DNA of 64,000 nucleotides from JAQIBY01 sp963676165. Lineage in GTDB: Bacteria; Bacteroidota; Bacteroidia; Bacteroidales; ML635J-15. The notes under the pieces are model-generated. The model was given only the letters and a program-made list of their open reading frames with translations. It did no database searches and was not told where the DNA came from. Every line of letters starts with the position of its first letter. Position 1 is the stretch's first letter. Both the position numbers and the translations under genes were made by a program. The stretch spans positions 2,852,001 through 2,916,000 of the forward strand of contig OY781043.1 in the NCBI GenBank assembly GCA_963676165.1, written 5' to 3'. Positions 34,742 through 42,784 of the stretch are shown here, piece by piece.

Positions 34742-35860
34742 ATGATGCACAACATTCACATTATGTCGAAGCTCATATTTCTGGGCTCATTTATCGCCAC
34801 ACTTTATGTTATTCCCAAAATACAAGGCGTCGTTATTTTCAAAAGGTTGATGGACAACCCTAACGAAAGAAGTTCTCACAACTCTGCGACACCGAGTCTG
34901 GGCGGAATTGCATTTTTTATCATTTTAATGGTAACATTTTACTTTGCAAATCCTTTTGATGAATACAATGAAATTATGTCCTTTATTCCAGGATTAACAA
35001 TTCTATTTGTCGCTGGATTAAAAGATGACTTAGTCGTATTAGGTCCAATTTCAAAATTGCTTACTCAAACACTGGCTGCTGTTTTCGTGGTCTTTCATTA
35101 TAAATTTAGCATTGAAACACTACATGGTTTCATGGGTATAGAAGGACTGCCTACATGGCTAGGTGCTATAATTGCAGTGTTTATCATCATTGCATGTATC
35201 AATGCTTTTAATCTCATAGATGGCATTGACGGACTTGCAGCAACTGTTGGAATAATTATATTCTCAGGTTTTGCTATTATCTTTTTCATAATAGACAAAC
35301 AAGTTCTATTTCTTACTTGCCTTTCACTAACAGCTTCACTCATTGGTTTTTTACGATTCAATCTATCCAAAGAAAAGAAAATTTTTATGGGCGATACTGG
35401 ATCTATGATTTTGGGATTTATGATAGGTGCAATGTCAGTACGTTTTCTCGCCTTAGACCACTTAACCCTTCAGCAACTCCCATTTAACACTGAAAACATA
35501 CCATACGTTATTTTAGCTTTATTGTTCGTCCCACTATTTGACACTTCAAGAGTATTTATTATTCGAATTCTTCATAAAAAATCACCTTTTAGAGCAGACA
35601 GAAATCATGTTCACCATTTGCTAATGGATAATTTCAAGCTATCCCACAGAAGAACAAGCTTTTATATTGGAATTGCAAGTATTATAACCGCTTCAACTTT
35701 ACTCAATATGGCAACAGACTCTAATCAATACTTTTTATTCAGTATGGTTATGGTCATAAATTTTTCGTTTTTGGCATTTTTTCATTTTCTGGAGAAACGT
35801 AGAGGAAACACAAAAGGACACCACAAATCCGGGAAGCATAAAAGAACCAAAACTCCTTAA
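34742..35860 (+). CDS. wecA: Undecaprenyl-phosphate N-acetylhexosamine-1-phosphate transferase (WecA-like)
   Basis: A 372-residue polytopic membrane enzyme of the WecA/MraY/TagO family with about eleven helices. Motifs in order: NPNERSSHNSATPSLGGIAF near residue 37, GLKDDLVVLGP near 92 (Asp pair for Mg), NAFNLIDGIDGLAA near 155, FMGDTGSMILGF near 215 and DRNHVHHLL near 285. It starts repeat-unit synthesis by moving a sugar phosphate, probably GlcNAc-1-P, onto undecaprenyl phosphate. The soluble tail is basic. It resumes the operon after the four-helix-bundle cassette. Confidence 0.92.
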   Translation: MMHNIHIMSKLIFLGSFIATLYVIPKIQGVVIFKRLMDNPNERSSHNSATPSLGGIAFFIILMVTFYFANPFDEYNEIMSFIPGLTILFVAGLKDDLVVLGPISKLLTQTLAAVFVVFHYKFSIETLHGFMGIEGLPTWLGAIIAVFIIIACINAFNLIDGIDGLAATVGIIIFSGFAIIFFIIDKQVLFLTCLSLTASLIGFLRFNLSKEKKIFMGDTGSMILGFMIGAMSVRFLALDHLTLQQLPFNTENIPYVILALLFVPLFDTSRVFIIRILHKKSPFRADRNHVHHLLMDNFKLSHRRTSFYIGIASIITASTLLNMATDSNQYFLFSMVMVINFSFLAFFHFLEKRRGNTKGHHKSGKHKRTKTP

Positions 35861-35927
35861 TAAGCTTTAAACTTTTAAAAATATAAACAAGAAGCACAAC
35901 AAATTATCACTTTCAAATTACTTAATT

Positions 35928-36716
35928 ATGAATAAACAATTGATACGGATCTCTGGAATTTTATGTCTTTCCATTGTACTATTAAGTTCATGTGCAACAA
36001 AACAAAAGATGATTTATTTCCAAGACAACTCAAATGACAACACAACAATATCCGGAAAAACGTCTTATACTCCAGTTTTAAAAAAAGACGACTTCATTTC
36101 TGTTATTGTCACAGCAGATGATTCTGAAGCTGCAATTCCATTCAATTTTCCAACACAAGAAAGCAGAAACCTTTCCAGCAATGGTTACACACAAGGAAAT
36201 CCAGTAAAATCAGGATACCTTATTGATGAAAAAGGATTTGTCTCACTACCTGTTTTGGGCAAAGTTCAAGTGGCGGGAATGAATAGAATGGAAGCCACCG
36301 CAATGTTGGAAACTATGTACCAAGAATATTTAACAAATCCGGTTGTAAATATTCATATTGACAATTACAAAATTACGGTACTCGGAGATGTCGTAAAACC
36401 AGGCACCTTCAAAATACCAAATGAGAGAATTACTATCCTCGAAGCAATAGGGCTTGCAGGAGATTTAAACATTACGGGAGAAAGAACTAATATCCTTGTA
36501 ATCAGAGATCAGGGGGGTGAAAAAATGACATACAGACTTGACTTAACGTCATCTGACATATTGAATTCCCCAGCCTATTATCTTCAACAAAACGATGTTG
36601 TGTATGTCGAGCCAAATTCTGCCGCTAGATCACAAGGAACATTTTGGCGAACTTCAGGCTCAATACTAATTTCTGTCACTTCACTCATTATCACAACCAT
36701 TTCAATCATTTTGTAA
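35928..36716 (+). CDS. wza: Polysaccharide export lipoprotein (Wza-like, SLBB domain)
   Basis: A 262-residue outer-membrane or periplasmic export protein. The signal peptide ends in a lipobox (VLLSSCAT). A poly-export domain (about 45-140, KKDDFISVIVTADDSEA and GFVSLPVLGKVQVAGM) is followed by an SLBB domain (about 145-225, ITVLGDVVKPGTFKIP). The C-terminal hydrophobic segment (about 240-262) is typical of the shorter Bacteroidota version. With the tyrosine kinase directly downstream it forms the trans-envelope exporter of the Wzy-type pathway. Confidence 0.9.
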   Translation: MNKQLIRISGILCLSIVLLSSCATKQKMIYFQDNSNDNTTISGKTSYTPVLKKDDFISVIVTADDSEAAIPFNFPTQESRNLSSNGYTQGNPVKSGYLIDEKGFVSLPVLGKVQVAGMNRMEATAMLETMYQEYLTNPVVNIHIDNYKITVLGDVVKPGTFKIPNERITILEAIGLAGDLNITGERTNILVIRDQGGEKMTYRLDLTSSDILNSPAYYLQQNDVVYVEPNSAARSQGTFWRTSGSILISVTSLIITTISIIL

Positions 36717-36726
36717 ACACACAATC

Positions 36727-39150
36727 ATGAATAATAACAACATACAAACACAACTAAATAAAGACGAAGAAGCAATTAGTTTACTTTATATTTTAAAGAA
36801 ATACATGAGCTATTGGCCGTGGTTTATTCTTTGTTTAGTGCTATCATTCGGTATAACCTGGTTTATATTGAAACAAACAGCTCCAGTATATCAATCACAA
36901 GCAAGTGTTCTTGTTAATGTTAATGAAAAAGGAGGACTAGCAGGCAGCCTAGAGGTTTTTAGCGACTTAGATTTATCTTCAAATGGTAAAGAATTTTACA
37001 ACGAGATAGAAATACTTAAATCAAGAACACTTATTCGGTCAGTAATTAATACGCTAGAATTATCGAATTGCATGTATCTTGAAGGATCAATACTTCAATC
37101 TGATAAATTGCTTTATAAAAATAGTCCGCTAGATATTCAACATGAGCTGATTGATAAAAACCAAGACAAAACTGCAACATATTCAATTGCGTTCATTAAT
37201 GATAATTCATTCAACCTAACAGAAGAATACAACTTATTCGGTAAAAAAATAACAAAGAACCACGGTGTATTTTCATGTAACGAAGTGATTAAAACAAACA
37301 ATTCTATTATTAGTATCAAGAAAAATAAGCGATGGAACGATGAATACGCTAATTCAAGTTTTCGTTTTGTCCACTTCTCTATCGACAATAGAATTTCTCA
37401 GATTCAGGAAGTCCTAAACGTTGGCACCATAAACAAAGATGCTTCTGTACTCAACATAACAATTAGCGGAATAAACAAATCTCTAAACAACGACATTATC
37501 AATGAGCTCATTAAACAACATGAAATAAATGCAATTCATGAAAAAAACCTCATCACCCGAAACACTAGCAAGTTTATTGATGAAAGGATGGAAGTTATTG
37601 AACATGAACTGAATCAAGTTGAAACATTAGGAGAATCCTTCAAAACAGAAAAACAAATCATAAATCTCGAAAAGGACGCTGAAGTTTACTTAACCAAGGA
37701 GGAAAACTTATCATCAGCTTTACTGGAAGCAAACATTCAATTAAAACTTGCAGAATACATGCTTGCCTTTATGAATGACAATAATAATGAAAGTGAGCTT
37801 TTACCCGTTAATCTCGGCATTGAAAATAAAGGCATGAGTGATATGCTAAATGAATACAACAAATTAGTTCTCGAAAAAAACATGTTACTTAAAAACTCAA
37901 GCATGAAAAATCCTTCAGTGATAAAATTGCAGGATCAAATTGATGCCATGAGAATTAGCATAAGCAATGGACTAGAAAACACATATGAAACACTACGTTT
38001 AAAAGTTGCCTCTCTGAATAAAGAAAACTTATCCATTGAAAATCGTCTATCAGATTTGCCAAAATACGAGAAAGAATTTAGAAGTATAATGAGGCAACAA
38101 GAAATTAAAGAAACACTATACATCTATTTACTTCAGAAAAGAGAAGAAAACCAAATTGCAATGGTTTCTACTATTGGAAGTTTCACAATTATTGACGAAG
38201 CATATGCCTCTCCTTTCCCAATAAAACCAAAGAAAAAGATTATTTATCTTGGTGCATTTCTCATAGCAATATTCATCCCGACAGCTGTCATTTACATTAA
38301 AAACAGCTTAAACACTAAAGTCTCAGGCACAGAGGACCTTGAATCATTGAATTTACCAATTGCAGGAGTTCTACCTTTATCAAAAGAGAAAACCCATTTC
38401 CTTAACAAAGAGAATAATTTACAAATAAGAGACTCTTTTCAGTCTTTAGCAACGAATGTGAATTTCCTTCTTTCATCGTCTAATAATGAAACGAATGGCG
38501 CTCAAACCATATTCGTCACATCAACTATTCCCTCCGAAGGAAAATCATTTGTCTCCGTAAACCTAGCAAATAACCTTACAATTAATAACAAAAAAGTCTT
38601 GCTTTTAGGATTGGATTTAAGAGCACCAAAAGTTGCTGAATATATTGGGGCATCAGAATCAATTGGAGTCACTGACTACATTATTGACAATTCATTAAGT
38701 ACAGCTGAAATCATTCATAAATCAGAACAGAATCCTAATCTACATTATATGGTTTCAGGCAGAATTCCTCCAAACCCAATTGAAATTCTAATGAATCCCA
38801 GATTAAATAAAATGTTCTCCGAAATCAAACAGGAATTTGACTTTATTCTTGTGGATACACCTCCTATGGCATTGGTTATTGATGCACTTTCCGTAATTAA
38901 TGAATCTGACTTGATCCTTTATGTCGTAAGAGAAAGACTATTGCAAAAGAAAATGCTAAGTATTCCACAAAAAATGATGAATGACGAGAGAGTTAAAAAC
39001 TTCTCAACCGTATTGAACTGTTCTAAACGAGGATTTGGTGTTCATAATGACTACGGATATGGTTATGGTTATGGATATGGATACGGTTACGGACAAAGTA
39101 ACAATAAGTCTAAGTCGAAAATCAAAAAAATCAAGAATCTTTTTAAATAA
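36727..39150 (+). CDS. wzc: Polysaccharide co-polymerase with tyrosine autokinase domain (Wzc-like)
   Basis: An 807-residue protein: TM1 near 34-51, a large periplasmic Wzz/GNVR coiled-coil region to about 515, TM2 near 518-538, then a BY-kinase domain. Walker A is TIPSEGKSF near 600 and Walker B is ILVDTPPMA near 706. The A' motif reads LLLGLDLRAPK near 628, so the first Asp of the usual DxDxR is Gly. The C-terminus has a tyrosine cluster (DY then six GY pairs, encoded at 39049-39096), followed by a Lys-rich end. Tyrosine phosphorylation there controls chain length in known systems. No Wzb-type phosphatase is in the window. Confidence 0.92.
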   Translation: MNNNNIQTQLNKDEEAISLLYILKKYMSYWPWFILCLVLSFGITWFILKQTAPVYQSQASVLVNVNEKGGLAGSLEVFSDLDLSSNGKEFYNEIEILKSRTLIRSVINTLELSNCMYLEGSILQSDKLLYKNSPLDIQHELIDKNQDKTATYSIAFINDNSFNLTEEYNLFGKKITKNHGVFSCNEVIKTNNSIISIKKNKRWNDEYANSSFRFVHFSIDNRISQIQEVLNVGTINKDASVLNITISGINKSLNNDIINELIKQHEINAIHEKNLITRNTSKFIDERMEVIEHELNQVETLGESFKTEKQIINLEKDAEVYLTKEENLSSALLEANIQLKLAEYMLAFMNDNNNESELLPVNLGIENKGMSDMLNEYNKLVLEKNMLLKNSSMKNPSVIKLQDQIDAMRISISNGLENTYETLRLKVASLNKENLSIENRLSDLPKYEKEFRSIMRQQEIKETLYIYLLQKREENQIAMVSTIGSFTIIDEAYASPFPIKPKKKIIYLGAFLIAIFIPTAVIYIKNSLNTKVSGTEDLESLNLPIAGVLPLSKEKTHFLNKENNLQIRDSFQSLATNVNFLLSSSNNETNGAQTIFVTSTIPSEGKSFVSVNLANNLTINNKKVLLLGLDLRAPKVAEYIGASESIGVTDYIIDNSLSTAEIIHKSEQNPNLHYMVSGRIPPNPIEILMNPRLNKMFSEIKQEFDFILVDTPPMALVIDALSVINESDLILYVVRERLLQKKMLSIPQKMMNDERVKNFSTVLNCSKRGFGVHNDYGYGYGYGYGYGYGQSNNKSKSKIKKIKNLFK

Positions 39151-39182
39151 CTTTAGTATTAACTTTTAAATTAAATCAAGCA

Positions 39183-39827
39183 ATGAAAAAAGTATTCATT
39201 ATTGCGATTGGTTTGGGATTAAGCTTTAGTGCTTTTTCACAAAACCTAATGAAAAACCCATGGTCTATTGGAATTAATTTCGGTAGTCAATTTGGTATGA
39301 CTCCTATTACAAGCTCAGAAGAAGTGCCACAAGTCTATGAGCCTTCGGTATTTCAAATTAACGCAGTTAGAATGTTCAATGACAATTTGGGGATTATGGC
39401 TGCTGGTAACTTACACTTTATCAGTACTGATGTAACTGAGAACTCTTCTTCTCTCTTAAATCTACAACTTCACGCATTGTGGAATGCTGGTAATACTTTC
39501 AATTTTGAATCTTTCTCTGACAAGTTAGGACTCACAATGCATGCAGGAATTGGTGGTGCTGCTCTGTGGCAAAAAGACTATTTTGAAACACCTGATTCAA
39601 GATTAATTAAAGGTGCTGATGAACTCATTACACTTGGGGTTGGAATTAGACCTCAGTTTGCAGTTAGCGAATGTATTGCAATCAATCTTGATTATTCATT
39701 CAATTTGAGTTTAAACCAAGACCGTGATTTTGACATGGTTGTTTTAAATAATCCTGAAACAACCGGTCAGTTCATGACACTTACGCTAGGTGTTAGTTAT
39801 CACTTCGGTGGAAAATCCGCAGAATAA
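39183..39827 (+). CDS. Outer-membrane beta-barrel protein, last gene of the capsule operon
   Basis: A 214-residue protein with a signal peptide (1-19, ending SAFSQ) and alternating hydrophobic/polar strands over the rest (NPWSIGINFGSQFG, KLGLTMHAGIGG, FMTLTLGVSYHFG), ending in a C-terminal barrel-type strand. It resembles the small eight-stranded OmpW/porin-family barrels of Bacteroidota. It follows the wzc-like gene by 32 bases and precedes a strong terminator, so it is probably transcribed with the exporter. A structural role in capsule secretion is possible but unproven. Confidence 0.72.
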   Translation: MKKVFIIAIGLGLSFSAFSQNLMKNPWSIGINFGSQFGMTPITSSEEVPQVYEPSVFQINAVRMFNDNLGIMAAGNLHFISTDVTENSSSLLNLQLHALWNAGNTFNFESFSDKLGLTMHAGIGGAALWQKDYFETPDSRLIKGADELITLGVGIRPQFAVSECIAINLDYSFNLSLNQDRDFDMVVLNNPETTGQFMTLTLGVSYHFGGKSAE

Positions 39828-39848
39828 TAACATTCTTAACATTTTCAA

Positions 39849-39882
39849 AAAGCTGTTTTGGGAAACCGAGGCAGCTTTATTT
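39849..39882 (+). terminator. Terminator hairpin of the capsule operon
   Basis: A 13-base-pair stem (39849-39861 with 39866-39878, three G-U pairs) is closed by a GAAA tetraloop and followed by ATTT. It lies 22 bases after the last operon gene. The U-tract is short, but the hairpin is strong. Confidence 0.65.
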
Positions 39883-39901
39883 GGTAATTAGCTCTTGGTT
39901 G

Positions 39902-40382
39902 TTGGCTGTTAGCTAATTGCCAACAGCTAATTATTTTTAATATCTGCTTTGATTTTAGTTATTAAGGCATTTATCATTTTAGCGGCTGTTTCTATTTCGC
40001 GTCAGAGGTCTTCTGTTTCATTGCTTGCAATCCAAGCTTTTCGTTCAAGCATTATCAAAATAGTCAGAATTTCGTAAAGTGAGCCACGAGCAATATATAA
40101 CTTTCTAAGAATATCGCCCTTTACCTTCAGCTATGTTTTGCGGAACAGAGAGCAGCAGATTCTAATTGACTTGCAATTCGATAATGGGCGTTGTTTTGTG
40201 TGATATTTTCACTAATGGTAATGCATTTTTCTACAATATCCATTGCTTTTCCCCATACAGATAAGTTTTCGAAATCAATTTTTCCCATTTATAATTCTTT
40301 ACTTAGTTATATTTGGTTTTTCTTCAATTATCTACACTACTAGCAAACTGCAAACTACTAAGTGCCAACAGCTAACAGCCAA
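39902..40382. repeat. 12-bp inverted and direct repeats flanking the four-helix-bundle pseudogene
   Basis: TTGGCTGTTAGC at 39902-39913 is the exact reverse complement of GCTAACAGCCAA at 40371-40382. GCCAACAGCTAA at 39919-39930 recurs directly at 40364-40375. Between them lies only the decayed four-helix-bundle gene. The element is about 481 bases, almost the same size as the cassette at 34214-34700. More degenerate words of the same kind continue to about 40408 (CCAACTACT, GTTAACAGTCAG). Confidence 0.6.
39927..40288 (-). pseudogene. Decayed four-helix-bundle protein gene
   Basis: Reading leftwards from an ATG at 40288-40286, the first frame gives MGKIDFENLSVWGKAMDIVE and then QLESAA before a stop. 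The next frame continues with SVPQNIAEGKGRYS, and a third frame with LYIARGSLYEILTILIML, then an in-frame TGA, then KMINALITKIKADIKNN to a TAG at 39927. Together these make one four-helix-bundle protein of about 120 residues broken by two frameshifts and at least one internal stop. It is therefore a pseudogene, unless these are sequencing errors. It is flanked by perfect 12-base inverted repeats and lies just behind the capsule operon terminator. Confidence 0.75.
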
Positions 40383-40412
40383 ATACCAACTACTAATAGT
40401 TAACAGTCAGAA

Positions 40413-41237
40413 CTATCCTTTCAAATTGTTCATAAGAATATCATCGTATTTATGCATTATTTGGCGCAAAACAGGATGATTCACATCCGTCTTACAACAC
40501 CCAACAATCTCACTTACAGGCAGCACTTTTGGTGAAGTCCCAGTGATAAAAACAGCATCGTATTTTAATACATCAGCAACCTGAACAGCCTCAAACTTTA
40601 CTGTATATCCGGCTTCCGAAATTGCTTTCATCACATACTCTCGAGTAATTCCTTTCAAAACCAAATTGTCAGGAGCAGTGACAACTGTATTTCCAACAAT
40701 AAAAAACAAATTCGACTGACTTCCCTCTGTTAGTTGAAACTTCTCGTTGTAAAACAACACCTCATAAACTTTCCGCATTGACTTATACCGCTTTACAACA
40801 TCTTTCATGGAAGCGTTCCACTTTTTCACATTCGGATTATTTCTCACAAAACGTGCAACCGCAACAGGCACTCCATTTTCATATTCAGATAAACTTGGAT
40901 ATGAATGAGGAATTATTTCACACAAGGAAAGCAATTCTGCATCACTGGGGAAAATAGACACACGCATATTTCCATTAACAATTTGATTCTCTTTCACACA
41001 AAGACACATATCAATAAGCAATTGATTATCATCTAAATCCACAACATCGCCTGCTAGTTTCAAGGAAGTTTTCAATCGACAGACGTGATCATTCAAAAAC
41101 ATAAACTTCCCATCAATAATGCGAAGCACTTCATAAATCATATCGAAATCAGAATATTCTGATGAGTTCAATTGACTCTCTGGCATCAGTTTATGATTCC
41201 AAACAACCAAAGATTGCGGTGTATTCTCTTTATGCAT
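40413..41237 (-). CDS. Class IV PLP-dependent aminotransferase (BCAT/ADC-lyase family)
   Basis: A 274-residue fold-type IV PLP enzyme. DMIYEVLRIIDGKFMFLNDH near residue 33 is the N-terminal block. The likely PLP lysine lies in the MKDVVKRYKSMRK region near 145-155. The cofactor-phosphate block is LTEGSQSNLFFIVGN near 175, followed by LKGITREYVM near 200. Members include branched-chain aminotransferase, D-amino-acid transaminase and aminodeoxychorismate lyase, and sequence alone does not choose among them. It overlaps mtnP by 8 bases downstream of it, so a transamination linked to sulfur or methionine metabolism is possible. Confidence 0.83.
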   Translation of the reverse strand: MHKENTPQSLVVWNHKLMPESQLNSSEYSDFDMIYEVLRIIDGKFMFLNDHVCRLKTSLKLAGDVVDLDDNQLLIDMCLCVKENQIVNGNMRVSIFPSDAELLSLCEIIPHSYPSLSEYENGVPVAVARFVRNNPNVKKWNASMKDVVKRYKSMRKVYEVLFYNEKFQLTEGSQSNLFFIVGNTVVTAPDNLVLKGITREYVMKAISEAGYTVKFEAVQVADVLKYDAVFITGTSPKVLPVSEIVGCCKTDVNHPVLRQIMHKYDDILMNNLKG

Positions 41238-41979
41238 TTTGTTTAATGTATTCCAAAAGCAAGTTTAGCACATTATGTACATTTTTCTGGAACACCTGCA
41301 ACACGGCCTCCCAAGTAACTGACTCTGTATTGTCGCGCCATGAATCATAATCAGTACTCATTGCAATTGCAGTGTAAGGAATTCCAATTTCATTAGACAA
41401 TATCGCCTCTGGTGCAGTGCTCATATTAATTAAATCTGCTCCCCATGAACGGAACATATGTGACTCCGCTCGTGTTGAAAAACGAGGTCCTTCAATGGTC
41501 AAAATACAAGCTTTCGAATGAGCAACAAGTCCAAGCTTTTCGGCTAAAACTAACAATTTCTGACGGGTAGGTTCATGAAACGGATCAGCCATTGGACAAT
41601 GCTTCATTTCTCCTGCAGGAAAGGATTCAAAGAAAGTAATTGGTCTATGACGTGTAAAATCAATAAACTGATCAGGGATAGCAATTTGCCCTGGTTTAAT
41701 TTCTTCGCGTAAGCTTCCAACTGCAGTTGTCGCAATAATTTTCTCACAACCTAACTCTTTTAAGGCTGATAAATTTGCACGATTATTTACTTGAGTTGGA
41801 GGAATACTATGTGTTTTCCCATGTCTGGATAAAATTGCGACTTGACGTCCATGGATTTCACCAATTGTCATATCGGAATGTACACCATAAGCAGTGGACA
41901 AATTTACCGTTTCAGCATGTTTCAAAATGTCAGGATTTTCTAAACCTGAACCACCAATAATTGCTATGGGTTTATTCAT
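41230..41979 (-). CDS. mtnP: S-methyl-5'-thioadenosine phosphorylase
   Basis: A 249-residue purine nucleoside phosphorylase of the MTAP type. IAIIGGSGLENPDI gives the phosphate-binding start. SRHGKTHSIPPTQVNNRAN near residue 52 and INMSTAPEAILSNEIGIPY near 184 are typical MTAP blocks, and the NMSTAPEA form fits methylthioadenosine. It releases adenine and 5-methylthioribose-1-phosphate, the substrate of MtnA at 20379. It overlaps both neighbours by 8 bases, in a minus-strand operon of hypothetical protein, mtnP and aminotransferase. Confidence 0.92.
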   Translation of the reverse strand: MNKPIAIIGGSGLENPDILKHAETVNLSTAYGVHSDMTIGEIHGRQVAILSRHGKTHSIPPTQVNNRANLSALKELGCEKIIATTAVGSLREEIKPGQIAIPDQFIDFTRHRPITFFESFPAGEMKHCPMADPFHEPTRQKLLVLAEKLGLVAHSKACILTIEGPRFSTRAESHMFRSWGADLINMSTAPEAILSNEIGIPYTAIAMSTDYDSWRDNTESVTWEAVLQVFQKNVHNVLNLLLEYIKQNA

Positions 41980-42727
41980 ATCTTAAGGAATCAAAAGGCA
42001 TAAAACTACGACGAAGTAATGCGGTATCATTTGGGAACATATCGGTTGCCATATCAATTAAATTCTCAGCTGAATCGATATAATATTCGTCCATCAAATA
42101 ATCAAAATACAAACGGATACCATCTGCCAACACAGGTTTCATTTCTGGTTTAGCCTTTCCCACAACTTCAGGGAAACGGTAAAGCACTGAATCAATAACT
42201 TCTTCGCCAAGTTTCTTATCGTAATTATAAAATGCTATTGTCCCATTATAAAAATAGAGACTTTCATCTTCTGTCAAACGCGCAAATGAACGCATCATAG
42301 AAGCCGCTTTACTATATTTACCATCCCAGGTATAAGCTAACATAATTGGAATACCAGATTTCACAATATCATGAATGACAAAATCATTATTCGGAAAGTA
42401 CTCTCCCACCTTGTCTTTTCGTTTTGCTTTAACGAGATTTTTTAGCGCATTGTCATAAGCTTTCTCGTACTCGGGGTATTTATTAAGTACTGTATCCAAA
42501 TAAATTTGATGATAACTCATCGCCATGTACAGATACAATTCAGGATCGCTAGCATATTTTGTTCTTAACAAATAACGATCTGCTTTAAAGGCGCAATCTT
42601 CCCACATACCTTGCTCATAGAATTCAGCCAGCTTATCAAAGTAACCTCCAACTACTTGAGACTTCATACTAAAAGGAAGAATCATTAATATTACAATAAA
42701 AAACAGGTAAGTCCCAAAACGTTTCAT
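41972..42727 (-). CDS. Secreted helical-repeat protein of unknown function
   Basis: A 251-residue protein. The frame is open to 42778, but the ATG at 42727 gives a clean signal peptide (MKRFGTYLFFIVILMILPFS, then MKSQ). The mature part is helical and TPR-like (FDKLAEFYEQGMWEDCAFKA, ELYLYMAMSYHQIYLD), with no catalytic motif. It follows the PorE-like gene by 57 bases and overlaps mtnP by 8 bases. A promoter-like pair (TTG, 19 bases, TATCTTCA) lies at 42778-42749. Possible envelope function, not recognised. Confidence 0.75.
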   Translation of the reverse strand: MKRFGTYLFFIVILMILPFSMKSQVVGGYFDKLAEFYEQGMWEDCAFKADRYLLRTKYASDPELYLYMAMSYHQIYLDTVLNKYPEYEKAYDNALKNLVKAKRKDKVGEYFPNNDFVIHDIVKSGIPIMLAYTWDGKYSKAASMMRSFARLTEDESLYFYNGTIAFYNYDKKLGEEVIDSVLYRFPEVVGKAKPEMKPVLADGIRLYFDYLMDEYYIDSAENLIDMATDMFPNDTALLRRSFMPFDSLRYE

Positions 42728-42784
42728 AACAGTTAAATTATTTTGATTTGAAGATAATGTTTTCAAAAAACATTCCAATTTTTT

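Noticed and set aside
34259..40288. Diversity-generating retroelement, because the four-helix-bundle fold resembles Avd and a repetitive surface protein is in the window
   Set aside because: No reverse transcriptase gene and no template/variable repeat pair with adenine-biased changes were seen.
40243..40479. Plus-strand frame of 78 codons
   Set aside because: It lies across the pseudogene start, the word-like repeats and the end of the aminotransferase gene, and has no recognisable protein pattern.
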